From Stenotrophomonas maltophilia (GTDB taxonomy: Bacteria; Pseudomonadota; Gammaproteobacteria; Xanthomonadales; Xanthomonadaceae), in the NCBI RefSeq assembly GCF_006970445.1, contig NZ_CP033877.1, positions 2,984,750 to 3,048,749 of the forward strand: a stretch of 64,000 nucleotides of DNA, read 5' to 3'. Of the stretch, positions 55,823 through 64,000 are shown piece after piece. The translations under genes were made by a program, and so were the position numbers. The notes below the pieces were generated by a model. That model searched no databases. It was not told the DNA's origin and saw only the letters and a program-made list of their open reading frames with translations. Numbering within the stretch: position 1 is the first letter of the stretch; each line of letters begins with the position of its first letter.

Positions 55823-56305
55823 TCAGCCGACAGAAATGGCCTGCAAGTCGCCCCCTTGCGGCAGCCGTTTCAGCCATTCATGTCCAACGTCGCTGGCCCC
55901 GGTGAGACGGACGCGACGCCCCTGCCCCTCGATCTCCAGCGCCACCACCAGGTCGGTCGGTGGCAGCGCGCCGGCGCCCCGTTCCGGCCATTCGACCAGC
56001 CACAAGACCGCGCTGCCCTCGTCCAGGCCGAGGAAATCCAGCTCACCGGCCTGGCCGATGCGGTACAGGTCCAGGTGCCACGCTTCACCGCCACTGGCCA
56101 GCGGATAGCGCTCGACCAGGGTGTAGGTGGGGCTGCGGATCGCGCCCTGCACGCCCAACGCGCGCAGCAGCGCGCGGGCCGTGGTGGACTTGCCGGCACC
56201 CAGGTCGCCGCGCAGTTCGATCAGCGCCTGCGGCGGCCGGGTGGCCGCCAGCCACTGCCCGAGCAGTTCGGTGGCGTCGCTGTCGGCAAGGAGGAAATCG
56301 GTCAT
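55823..56305 (-). CDS. tsaE: TsaE, tRNA t6A synthesis ATPase
   Basis: 160 residues. Walker A in LRGDLGAGKSTTARALL, then RSPTYTLVERYPL and HLDLYRI. It is part of the TsaBCDE system that makes t6A37 in tRNA. The start overlaps the nnr stop (ATGA). Confidence 0.94.
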   Translation of the reverse strand: MTDFLLADSDATELLGQWLAATRPPQALIELRGDLGAGKSTTARALLRALGVQGAIRSPTYTLVERYPLASGGEAWHLDLYRIGQAGELDFLGLDEGSAVLWLVEWPERGAGALPPTDLVVALEIEGQGRRVRLTGASDVGHEWLKRLPQGGDLQAISVG

Positions 56306-57786
56306 GGAGAGAGTTCCGGGTTGGCCAGTCGCCGCAACGGCGCCAGCAGATCAGTAGGAAGCAGGCCGCGCGCGCCGTCAGCGGCAGCCGCGTCGCCGGC
56401 CAGCGCATGCAGCAACGCGCCCGCCGCCGCGGCATCGAAGGCCGCAAGGCCCTGCGCGCGCAGGCCGGCGATGATGCCCGTGAGCAGGTCGCCCATGCCC
56501 CCCACGGCCATCCCGGGATTGCCGGCAGCGATCAACCGGGGCGTTTGCCCCGGCGCTGCCACGATACTGCCGGCGCCCTTCAAGACCACCACCGCATGGA
56601 AACGCTCGGCCAGCGTCTGCGCACAGGCGTAGCGATCAGCCTGGATGTCGCTGGTGCTGCAGCCGAGCAGTCGTGCGGCCTCACCCGGGTGCGGCGTGAG
56701 GACGGCGCCGGGCAAGGCACGCGGATCCTGCGCCAGCAGGTTCAGGGCGTCAGCATCAACCACCAGTGGTTTGGTGCTGGCCAGCACCCGCGCAAACAAG
56801 GCGCGTGCCCATTCGTCCTGGCCCAGACCGGGCCCGATCGCCACCACCTTTGCCTTGTCCAGCAACGCCGGCAGCGCATCGCCGTCTTCCAATGCGTGGG
56901 TCATCGCCTCCGGCAGCCGAGCCAGCAGTGGACCGACGTGGTCGCGGCGGGTGCCCAGGCTCAACAGCCCTGCACCTGCGCGCAACGCGGCTTCGGCCGC
57001 CATCGCGATGGCACCGCCGCTGCCATGGTTGCCACCGACGCACAGCACGTGCCCGGATTCACCCTTGTGGGTGTTGGCGCGGCGCGGTGGCAGCAGTGCC
57101 GGCAAGCGAGCCTGCGTCCAGCGCTCTGCAGCGGGTGCCACGCCCTGCCATGCGGCCGCGGGTAGCTGCAGCGGCGCCAGCGTCTTCTGGCCACAATGAT
57201 CCAGCGCGTCGCCGGTATACAGCCCGCGATGCGGCACGATGAACTGCAGGGTCAAAGCGGCCTTCACGGCCACGCCCGGTACGGCACCGCGATCGGCATC
57301 GACGCCACTGGGCACGTCCAGCGCCAGCACCGGTGCCACCTGCGCATTGAGCGCAATGATCAGTGCCTGCGCCGCACCCTCCGGCGCGCGATCGAAGCCC
57401 AGCCCGAACAGGGCATCGACCCAGATGTCGGCCTCGCGCAGCGTGCCGTCGAAATCGGCAGTGGTGCCGCCTGCGGACCTGAACTCCGATGCGGCACGCT
57501 GTGCCAGCGAGGTCGACGGCGGCCTGCCCGGCAGGGCGATCACCACCACCTCGCGCCCGGCCTGCAGCGCGTGACGGGCCAGCACATGGCCATCGCCCCC
57601 GTTGTTGCCCGTGCCGACCGCCACGCCGATCCGCCGCGCCTGCGGCCACTGCTGCAGCAGGCACTGCCAGGCGGCCTGGCCGGCCTGCGCCATCAGTTCC
57701 CAGCCAGCATCTCCCGCCAGGCTGGACGCCTGGGCATCAAGCGCACGCGCGGCAGCGGAATCGAACAGATCGGCAAGGTTGGCCAT
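56302..57786 (-). CDS. nnr: Bifunctional NAD(P)H-hydrate epimerase/dehydratase
   Basis: 494 residues. The N-terminal YjeF_N epimerase domain has GTGNNGGDGHVLARHAL and DVPSGVDADRG. The C-terminal carbohydrate-kinase-like dehydratase has TPHPGEAARLLG, VLKGAGSIVA and GNPGMAVGGMGDLLTGIIAGL. It repairs hydrated nicotinamide cofactors. First gene of nnr-tsaE, divergent from queG with 23 bases between start codons. Confidence 0.95.
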   Translation of the reverse strand: MANLADLFDSAAARALDAQASSLAGDAGWELMAQAGQAAWQCLLQQWPQARRIGVAVGTGNNGGDGHVLARHALQAGREVVVIALPGRPPSTSLAQRAASEFRSAGGTTADFDGTLREADIWVDALFGLGFDRAPEGAAQALIIALNAQVAPVLALDVPSGVDADRGAVPGVAVKAALTLQFIVPHRGLYTGDALDHCGQKTLAPLQLPAAAWQGVAPAAERWTQARLPALLPPRRANTHKGESGHVLCVGGNHGSGGAIAMAAEAALRAGAGLLSLGTRRDHVGPLLARLPEAMTHALEDGDALPALLDKAKVVAIGPGLGQDEWARALFARVLASTKPLVVDADALNLLAQDPRALPGAVLTPHPGEAARLLGCSTSDIQADRYACAQTLAERFHAVVVLKGAGSIVAAPGQTPRLIAAGNPGMAVGGMGDLLTGIIAGLRAQGLAAFDAAAAGALLHALAGDAAAADGARGLLPTDLLAPLRRLANPELSP

Positions 57787-57796
57787 GCAGGGATTT

Positions 57797-57802
57797 TATA
57801 CT
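57797..57802 (+). promoter_or_regulatory. Possible -10 box of queG, suggesting a leaderless mRNA
   Basis: TATACT lies 7 bases before the queG ATG at 57810, so the start site would fall on or beside the ATG. No clear -35 hexamer is seen, and the nnr start codon is only 11 bases away on the other strand. Confidence 0.4.
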
Positions 57803-57809
57803 GGTGCAC

Positions 57810-58877
57810 ATGTTCCCCGCCCCTACCCCTGTCGATCCGGCCCAGGCCGTGCAGCGCATCCGCGAACTGGCCCGTGCGCATGGCTTCCAACGCTGCGGCA
57901 TCGCCGGTATCGAACTGGGCGAGGATGAAGCACACCTGGCCGACTGGCTGGGCCAGGGCCTGTACGGCACGATGGACTGGATGGCGCGCCACGGCACCTT
58001 GCGCGCACGACCGGCCGAACTGCTGCCAGGCACCGTGCGGGTGATCTCGGTGGGCATGGATTACAGCCACAAGGACGACACCGAAGCCTGGGCGACCCTG
58101 GCCGATCCCGGCCGCGCCTACGTGGCGCGCTACGCGCTGGGCCGCGACTACCACAAGCTGATGCGCAACCGCCTGCAGAAGCTGGCCACGCAGATCAATG
58201 ATGAAGTGGCACCGCTGGGCTATCGCGTGTTCGTCGATTCGGCACCGGTGCTGGAACGCGCACTGGCGCGCAATGCCGGGCTCGGCTGGATCGGCAAGCA
58301 CACCTGCCTGATCGACCGCCATGGCGGTTCCTGGTTCTTCATCGGCGAGATCTACATCGATATCCCGTTGCCGATCGATACACCGGCCACGGCGCACTGC
58401 GGTACCTGTACGCGCTGCATCGATGTCTGCCCGACCCAGGCCATCACCGGCCCGCAGCGGCTGGACGCACGGCGCTGTATTTCCTACCTGACCATCGAGC
58501 ACGATGGCGCCATTCCCGAAGAGATGCGCCCGTTGATCGGCAACCGCATCTACGGCTGCGACGACTGCCAGCTGGTCTGCCCCTGGAACAAGTTCGCCAA
58601 GCGCACCGACGAAGCCGATTTCCGCGCACGCAACAACCTCGATACCGCGCAGCTGGACCAGCTGTTCGCCTGGGATGAAGCCGAGTTCCTGCGCCGCACC
58701 GAAGGCAGCCCGATCCGGCGCAGCGGCCATGAGCGATGGTTGCGCAACATCGCCGTGGCGCTGGGCAATGCACCGTCTTCGGCCGAAGCGCTGGCCGCCC
58801 TGCAGACCCGCATCGACGATCCCTCGCCGCTGGTGCGTGAACACGTGCAGTGGGCGCTGCAGCAACATGCCGGCTGA
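57810..58877 (+). CDS. queG: QueG, epoxyqueuosine reductase
   Basis: 355 residues. Two Fe-S cluster motifs CGTCTRCIDVCPTQA and CDDCQLVCPWN, plus the cobalamin-binding type N-terminal domain (FVDSAPVLERALARNAGLGWIGKHTCL). It makes queuosine in tRNA. The ATG at 57810 is chosen; a GTG two codons upstream is possible. A CPCC gene overlaps or follows its end. Confidence 0.94.
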   Translation: MFPAPTPVDPAQAVQRIRELARAHGFQRCGIAGIELGEDEAHLADWLGQGLYGTMDWMARHGTLRARPAELLPGTVRVISVGMDYSHKDDTEAWATLADPGRAYVARYALGRDYHKLMRNRLQKLATQINDEVAPLGYRVFVDSAPVLERALARNAGLGWIGKHTCLIDRHGGSWFFIGEIYIDIPLPIDTPATAHCGTCTRCIDVCPTQAITGPQRLDARRCISYLTIEHDGAIPEEMRPLIGNRIYGCDDCQLVCPWNKFAKRTDEADFRARNNLDTAQLDQLFAWDEAEFLRRTEGSPIRRSGHERWLRNIAVALGNAPSSAEALAALQTRIDDPSPLVREHVQWALQQHAG

Positions 58878-58902
58878 GGCTCCCGCCCCCGGGCATGCGA
58901 GC

Positions 58903-59388
58903 ATGCCGATTGAACTCCGCTACGCGGATGTCATCGACTTCCTGCGCACCCACGCACTGCTGGGCATGACAGCCGAGCAGCGGGCGCAATCGCTTGTCGA
59001 GCTCGGCCTGATCGAGGAACCGGATCCCGCAGTGGCGATACGCGCGGAATTCAACGCGGCACTGCGCGATACACTGGCGTTCAGCCCCTTGATCAGGAAT
59101 GCTCATTGGGAGCGCACCATTGCTGCGCTCACCGGAGCTGCGATACGGATCACCGACCACGCCGATGCATCACTCGTCGGCCTCTGCTGCCCTGCGTGCA
59201 CGTGTCTGGTATTCACGGATGAAGAAGACGCCTTCTTCGAAATCTGCCCGGTCTGCCTCTGGCAGAACGACGGCACCGCCGGCGACGAGTACAGCGGCTG
59301 CAACCACGTCACGATGAGTGCATTCAGAACCAGTGCGGACTTCGCCAGCCGGGTGCAGGCAGGCACCCTTCTGTACCTTCAGCCGTAG
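58903..59388 (+). CDS. CPCC-type cysteine-rich protein
   Basis: 161 residues. The N-terminal 90 residues are helical and unremarkable. The C-terminal part [31 protein letters not shown]...[10 protein letters not shown] matches the CPCC (PF14206-type) motif, a probable metal-binding knuckle. An alternative ATG at 58867 inside queG would add 12 residues. GC looks lower than the neighbours in the middle of the gene. The function of this family is unknown. Confidence 0.75.
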   Translation: MPIELRYADVIDFLRTHALLGMTAEQRAQSLVELGLIEEPDPAVAIRAEFNAALRDTLAFSPLIRNAHWERTIAALTGAAIRITDHADASLVGLCCPACTCLVFTDEEDAFFEICPVCLWQNDGTAGDEYSGCNHVTMSAFRTSADFASRVQAGTLLYLQP

Positions 59389-59500
59389 CCGCGGCCTGCG
59401 GCGTCACCCACATTGCAGTGACCGGATTTCCAGTGGGCGTGATCCCTGCGCGCTGACGTGCGATCCTGAGCCCCCGTTCCGCCCGCAGCACGCCGTTCCC

Positions 59501-60832
59501 ATGCAGCCACGCAACAACGACATCCTCACCCCCAGCCAGCTCAACACCCTGGCCCGCGACCTGCTGGAAGGCAGCTTCCCGGCAATCTGGGTCGAGGCCG
59601 AGCTGGGCAGCGTGGCGCGTCCTGCCTCCGGGCATCTGTATTTCACCCTGAAGGACGCGCGTGCGCAGCTGCGTGCCGCAATGTTCCGGATGAAGGCGCA
59701 GTACCTGAAGTTCGTGCCGCGCGAAGGCATGCGCGTGCTGGTGCGCGGCAAGGTGACCCTGTACGACGCCCGTGGCGAGTACCAGATGGTGCTGGACCAC
59801 ATGGAGGAGGCCGGCGAAGGCGCGCTGCGCCGCGCGTTCGAGGAACTGAAGGCACGCCTGGAGGCCGAAGGCCTGTTCGACCCGGCACGCAAGCGGCCGC
59901 TGCCGGCACACGTGCAGCGCCTGGCGGTGATCACCTCGCCCACCGGCGCCGCCGTGCGCGACGTGCTGAGCGTGCTCGGCCGCCGCTTCCCGCTGTTGGA
60001 AGTGGACCTGTTGCCGACCCTGGTGCAGGGCAGCAGCGCCGCGGCACAGATCACCCGGCTGCTGCAGTCTGCCGACGCCAGTGGCCGCTACGACGTGATC
60101 CTGTTGACCCGCGGCGGCGGTTCGCTGGAAGACCTGTGGGCATTCAATGACGAAGCGCTCGCCCGTGCGATCGCTGCCAGTCGCACCCCGGTGGTGTCGG
60201 CGGTGGGCCACGAGACCGACTTCAGCCTCAGCGACTTCGCCGCCGACCTGCGCGCGCCAACGCCATCGGTGGCGGCCGAGCTGCTGGTCCCGGACCAGCG
60301 CGAACTGGCGCTGCGCCTGCGCCGCACGGCCGCGCGCATGGTGCAGCTGCAACGGCATGCGATGCAGCAGGCGATGCAGCGCGCCGACCGCGCCCTGTTG
60401 CGCCTGAACGCCCAGAGCCCGCAGGCACGACTGGATCTGCTGCGTCGACGCCAGCTCGATCTGGGCCGGCGCCTGCATGCCGCGTTCAACCAGCAGCAGG
60501 AGCGCCGTGCTGCGCGCCTGCGCCATGCGGCGGCGATCCTGCGCGGGCACCATCCGCAGCGCCAGCTCGACACGATGCAGCGCCGTCTGGCCGCCCTCCG
60601 TGGGCGGCCGCAGGCCGCGATGCAGCGTCTGCTGGAGCGCGATGCACTGCGCCTGCGCGGTCTGGCGCGCTCACTGGAAGCGGTCAGCCCGCTGGCCACC
60701 GTGGCGCGTGGCTACAGCATCCTGACCCGCAGCGATGACGGTACCCTGGTGCGGAAGGTCGACCAGGTACAGCCCGGTGACGCCCTGCAGGCCCGCGTCG
60801 GCGACGGCGTGATCGACGTGCAGGTCAAGTAA
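59501..60832 (+). CDS. xseA: Exodeoxyribonuclease VII large subunit
   Basis: 443 residues. The N-terminal OB fold has [24 protein letters not shown]. The catalytic region has [27 protein letters not shown] and [22 protein letters not shown] long coiled coil (about 275-385) and the C-terminal VARGYSIL follow. It forms the single-strand exonuclease with XseB. The ATG at 59501 gives the family N-terminus. Confidence 0.95.
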   Translation: MQPRNNDILTPSQLNTLARDLLEGSFPAIWVEAELGSVARPASGHLYFTLKDARAQLRAAMFRMKAQYLKFVPREGMRVLVRGKVTLYDARGEYQMVLDHMEEAGEGALRRAFEELKARLEAEGLFDPARKRPLPAHVQRLAVITSPTGAAVRDVLSVLGRRFPLLEVDLLPTLVQGSSAAAQITRLLQSADASGRYDVILLTRGGGSLEDLWAFNDEALARAIAASRTPVVSAVGHETDFSLSDFAADLRAPTPSVAAELLVPDQRELALRLRRTAARMVQLQRHAMQQAMQRADRALLRLNAQSPQARLDLLRRRQLDLGRRLHAAFNQQQERRAARLRHAAAILRGHHPQRQLDTMQRRLAALRGRPQAAMQRLLERDALRLRGLARSLEAVSPLATVARGYSILTRSDDGTLVRKVDQVQPGDALQARVGDGVIDVQVK

Positions 60833-60867
60833 AAGGGGGTTCGGCAGGGCTGCGCCCTGCACCCACG

Positions 60868-60892
60868 GTAGTGCCGGCCGCTGGCCGGCAAC
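60868..60892. repeat. Single SMAG unit
   Basis: GTAGTGCCGGCC-GCT-GGCCGGCAAC, unpaired, inside the mirrored array. Confidence 0.85.
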
Positions 60893-61063
60893 CTCAACAG
60901 CAACAGCCAAAGCGGCTCTGGATTGCTGATGGTTTGGCGGGGCGGTGTGGCTGTGCAGGACACGCCGTAAACCCATCCCTGGGGGCTCGATGGCGCCATC
61001 CATGGCGCCAACGGTCCTGCGCAGCCACACCGCCCCACCTCTGACAGATTCCGGAGGCTGTTG

Positions 61064-61111
61064 GTAGGTGTCGACCTTGGTCGACACGGTAGATCCACGC
61101 CGTGCGTGGAT
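61064..61111. repeat. Two adjacent GTAG-type palindromes
   Basis: GTAGGTGTCGACC-TT-GGTCGACAC (61064-61087) and GTAGATCCACGC-CGT-GCGTGGAT (61089-61111), same direction. Confidence 0.75.
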
Positions 61112-61139
61112 GAATCTCTGTCAGATATCGAATCAATTC

Positions 61140-61180
61140 GGGGTCAGATCCGTTTTCCGCAGGAAAACGGATCTGACCCC
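61140..61180. repeat. Perfect 19-bp inverted repeat, GGGGTCAGATCC type
   Basis: Arms GGGGTCAGATCCGTTTTCC and the complement around a 3-base loop. This is the centre of the mirrored array and a different family from SMAG. Confidence 0.85.
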
Positions 61181-61332
61181 ACGCCATTCCGACAGATCGC
61201 GAGAATCTGTCGAAGGCGGGGTGGGTCCGGTTGCGGGAGTGTCCGCGGCATGGATGCCGCGGCCAAGCCCCCAGGGACGGGTTTACGGCGTCTCCCGCAA
61301 CCGGACCCACCCCGCCATCCCACGGAATGCAC

Positions 61333-61377
<45 letters not shown>

Positions 61378-61411
61378 TCGGCAGGTGCAGGGCGCAGCCC
61401 TGCCGCCCACC

Positions 61412-62308
61412 CTACTTTGCCTGCTCGCAGAATTTCTGCCGGTACTCGAGCGCCTTCGGCATCAGTGCCTGCAGGTTCTGGATGCGGGTGCCCGGGTTCG
61501 GGTGGGTGGAAGCGAACTCCGGCGGCGCCTGGCCGCCACCGGCCTGGCCCATGCGCTGCCACAGCGGCACCGCCTCGCGGGGATCGAAGCAGGCCGCTGC
61601 GGCCAGCATCAGCCCCACTTCATCGGCCTGCGTCTCGTGGCTGCGCGCATAGGGCAACAGATACCCATAGCCCATCGCCGACATCATCATCTGTTGCTGC
61701 TGCGCATCCATGCCGCTGGCGGCACCGGCCATCTGCCCGATCTGGGTCAGCTTCTGCTGCGCCATCCGCTGTGCACCATGGCGTAGAAGCGCATGGGCGA
61801 TCTCATGGCCCATCACCACCGCCATCGCGTCACGCGTACGCGCCACCGGCACCAGGCCGGTGTAAACCGCCATCTTGCCGCCCGGCAGGCAGAACGCATT
61901 GGCCTGCTCGGACGGGATCACATTCACTTCCCACTGGAAATCCCGCGCGAAATGCGCCGGCTGCACGCCGTGCTCCTGTGCCAGCGCGGTCTCCACCACG
62001 TCCACCTTGGCAATCAGGCGCTGCGCGATGTCGCGCACATCGCGCGCGATCGGCGCACTCGGATCCATCGGCCGTTCCTGCGACAGGATCTGCTGGTAGG
62101 CCTGCAGCCCGAGCGCGGTCTCCTGGCGCGCGTCCAGGCTGCTGTCGATCATCACCTTCTCCCCGGTGTAAGGATCGACAGTGCGATTGGAGAACCAGTA
62201 GAACACCGCATAACCTGCGGCCAGCAACAGCACCCACCAGCGGATGTTGCCGAACAGGCCGCGCCGCTGCGGGCCTTGCGGCGAGCGGGAAAAGGGATCG
62301 TTGCGCAT
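61412..62308 (-). CDS. M48-family metallopeptidase (LoiP/YggG-like)
   Basis: 298 residues. One N-terminal transmembrane helix (about 18-38), zinc motif VVMGHEIAHALLRHG and third ligand in SHETQADEVGL. The C-terminal ASTHPNPGTRIQNL is typical of Oma1/LoiP-type proteases. It faces the periplasm. The ATG at 62308 is preferred; a 15-residue longer reading is Arg/Pro rich. Confidence 0.9.
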   Translation of the reverse strand: MRNDPFSRSPQGPQRRGLFGNIRWWVLLLAAGYAVFYWFSNRTVDPYTGEKVMIDSSLDARQETALGLQAYQQILSQERPMDPSAPIARDVRDIAQRLIAKVDVVETALAQEHGVQPAHFARDFQWEVNVIPSEQANAFCLPGGKMAVYTGLVPVARTRDAMAVVMGHEIAHALLRHGAQRMAQQKLTQIGQMAGAASGMDAQQQQMMMSAMGYGYLLPYARSHETQADEVGLMLAAAACFDPREAVPLWQRMGQAGGGQAPPEFASTHPNPGTRIQNLQALMPKALEYRQKFCEQAK

Positions 62309-62396
62309 CGGTGGTCTTCCAGCAGGCCCCGCCGGCCGGCGGGCACGGCGCAATCTTAGTGCGCGGACGCCAGTAGCGGGTGAAGCCCGATGCCGC

Positions 62397-64000
62397 TCAG
62401 ATGCCCCGCACCAGCCGGAAGCCGATGCGCGCGTTGGTGGTATCCGAGTCCTGCGACTGCCGCCAGGCCGCGCGGGTCTGCTCGGGCGCGTTGGCCCAGT
62501 TGCCGCCCCGGATCACCCGCGACCGGCAGCCCGGGTTGAACCAGGCGGCACCATCGGACGGCGCACGCCGGTAGCTGGCATGCCAGCAGTCGGCCACCCA
62601 TTCGCTGAGATTGCCGGCCATATCGTGCAAGCCGAAGGCATTGGCCTGGAAGCTGGCCACTGGCGCTGGCCCCCACCAGCCATCGCCATAGCCAATGAAG
62701 GCGTTGTGCCAGTGCCGCCCCGAGGGAGAAACATCCTTGCTGCCGGTGAAGTTACCGGTTCCGGGCGGCGGCGTGCCGGCGTCGCCCCACGGATAACGGC
62801 CACTGCTGCCAGCACGCAGCGCATACTCGAATTCGGCCTCGCTGGGCAGCCGGTAGCTGCGTCCCGTCTGCTCGGACAGCCACGCCGCATAGTTCTCGGC
62901 ATCACGCACACTCACATGCATTACCGGCGAGTTGCCCAGTGCGCGCGCGCCATCGTAATCGGAACGCCAGTCCACACCGCTGCGGCGGATGAAATTGCCG
63001 CTGCGCTCGTCATAGACCACAGAGTGGCCGCGCCGGGTCGCACGCGGCCGTGCATTGGTCGACTTCACATAGCGCTCGAAATCGCCGACGGTGACCTCGG
63101 TGATCGACATCGCGAAGCCGCGGTCAAAGCGCACGTAATGCGAGGGCCGCTCGGCATCGGTGGAACCGGGCTCGGTGTCACCGGCCCCCATCTGGAAGCC
63201 ACCATGCGGCACCACCACCATCTGCGGACCGCGCCCACCATCGCGCATCGCGTCGCTGAACACCTGCCCGGGGCGGAAGCTGCCGTAGTGGGTGGCCAGG
63301 TCGATGCGCTCGCGCAACTGGGCCACCACCGCATCGCCCGGCAAGGCGATGCGCAGGGCCTCGGCCAGCTTTTCGCGCGCCGGCTTCAGGCCCTGCGGCG
63401 TCGCCAGCTCGCGCAGGCCATCGTCGCGCAGCTGCAGCAGTGCGGCCGCACGGATCTGTTCGATGCGCTCGAAGGCATCGGCAATGGTCGGTGACGAGTC
63501 ACGGACCTTGCTGGCTTCGGCCAGCCAGGTGCCCGCGCTGGCGAAGTCACGCGCGCGCGCCGCGTCCTCGGCGCGGCGGATCAGGCCACTCTCGGCCGCC
63601 GCCAAGCCTTGCCGCGCCCGGCGGTTGTGTTCATCCAAGGCCAGCGCTTCACGGAAGTTGCCGATCGCACCGTCACCGTCCTCACCGATCCGTCCCGAAC
63701 GCAGGTCTTCCTCGCCGGCACGGTTGTAGGCCACCACGCGCTGGGCGAGCTCCACCCGGCCCTGCAGCGCGCGCACCTTCTCATCCTTCGGCGCCAGGGT
63801 CAGCAGCACCAGCGCCTGGCGGCTGGCCTCGGCCAGTGCCTCGCGCTGCTGCAGCGGCCGAACCAGCAGGGCGTCGGCCTGCTGCTGCAGGCGCTGGCGT
63901 GCGCGCTGCAGGCCGTTGCGGGCCTGGCGGTCATCCGGGTCTTCTTCCTGCACCGCCAGCCACAGCGGAACCGCCGCGTCGGCGTCCTCGTACAGGCGCC
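62397..64000 (-). CDS. SUMF1/FGE-sulfatase-domain protein, 5' truncated by window edge
   Basis: About 534 residues are visible; the frame stays open to the right edge (…RLYEDADAAVPLWLAVQEEDPD). The first 260 are helical with TPR-like repeats (LAPKDEKVRALQGRVELAQRVV). From about residue 265 a formylglycine-generating-enzyme-type domain follows: MVVVPHGGFQMGAGD, YRLPSEAEFEYALRAG, GLHDMAGNLSEWVADCW, RVIRGGNWAN and NARIGFRLV. The two catalytic cysteines of true FGE, expected shortly before GFR, are absent. It is probably a structural or ligand-binding relative. Confidence 0.85.
   Translation of the reverse strand, partial: RLYEDADAAVPLWLAVQEEDPDDRQARNGLQRARQRLQQQADALLVRPLQQREALAEASRQALVLLTLAPKDEKVRALQGRVELAQRVVAYNRAGEEDLRSGRIGEDGDGAIGNFREALALDEHNRRARQGLAAAESGLIRRAEDAARARDFASAGTWLAEASKVRDSSPTIADAFERIEQIRAAALLQLRDDGLRELATPQGLKPAREKLAEALRIALPGDAVVAQLRERIDLATHYGSFRPGQVFSDAMRDGGRGPQMVVVPHGGFQMGAGDTEPGSTDAERPSHYVRFDRGFAMSITEVTVGDFERYVKSTNARPRATRRGHSVVYDERSGNFIRRSGVDWRSDYDGARALGNSPVMHVSVRDAENYAAWLSEQTGRSYRLPSEAEFEYALRAGSSGRYPWGDAGTPPPGTGNFTGSKDVSPSGRHWHNAFIGYGDGWWGPAPVASFQANAFGLHDMAGNLSEWVADCWHASYRRAPSDGAAWFNPGCRSRVIRGGNWANAPEQTRAAWRQSQDSDTTNARIGFRLVRGI

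Overview
The window reads as chromosome of a Stenotrophomonas maltophilia-type xanthomonad. Base composition is high-GC. The intergenic spaces carry many GTAG-type palindromic units, which match the SMAG family described for S. maltophilia. The arginine genes encode the route found in Xanthomonadaceae: an N-acetylglutamate synthase-kinase fusion, N-acetylornithine carbamoyltransferase and N-acetylcitrulline deacetylase. I see no insertion sequence, prophage, CRISPR array or rRNA. The gene content is mostly housekeeping.

Layout: 0-2 kb, the end of ccmI, a MetX-family acyltransferase and a DUF1294 protein. 2-8.7 kb, cytochrome bd oxidase: cydDC and cydABX diverge from a control region with a perfect FNR/Anr box. 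8.7-9.1 kb, two identical tRNA-Pro(CGG) genes. 9.2-10.4 kb, an MFS exporter. 10.7-16.4 kb, pgaABCD for export of poly-N-acetylglucosamine, with a perfect CRP/Clp-type palindrome just upstream. 27.3-16.6 kb (minus strand), one continuous arginine-proline gene run: argF', argG, argE', argBA, a GNAT gene, argC, argH, a yciI-like gene, proB, proA. 28-31 kb, cysS, sufE and an MFS gene. 31.7-35.7 kb, a DksA-like protein with a histone-H1-like tail, yidD, dihydroorotase and an M23 peptidase. 35.8-39.3 kb, a squalene-synthase-like gene, gph/mupP, ubiG and an MTA/SAH-deaminase-like gene. 39.5-41.2 kb, efp and its modifying enzyme epmB, divergent. 41.3-44.3 kb, a GGDEF-EAL protein with a PhnD-like periplasmic partner. 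44.4-50.2 kb, trmJ, suhB, htpX, gluQRS, phbB and phaR. 50.3-57.8 kb, a TraB/GumN protein, a DUF1684 lipoprotein, mutL, amiC, tsaE and nnr. 57.8-64 kb, queG, a CPCC protein, xseA, an M48 peptidase and a truncated SUMF1-domain protein.

The most striking signal is in the 320-bp leader of the arginine-proline run. A 33-residue open frame contains a clustered Arg-Ala-Arg-Arg. It is followed by three mutually exclusive hairpins, the last a strong intrinsic terminator. The arrangement is that of a trp-type ribosome-mediated attenuator, but with arginine codons in the control position. If real, it would set transcription of about 10.5 kb of biosynthetic genes by arginyl-tRNA supply.

Several intergenic spaces hold large ordered repeats rather than genes. 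Examples are a 560-bp mirrored palindrome array (60.84-61.40 kb), a 570-bp composite inverted repeat (46.17-46.73 kb) with a relative at 31.3 kb, and a ladder of stacked hairpins (39.34-39.50 kb).
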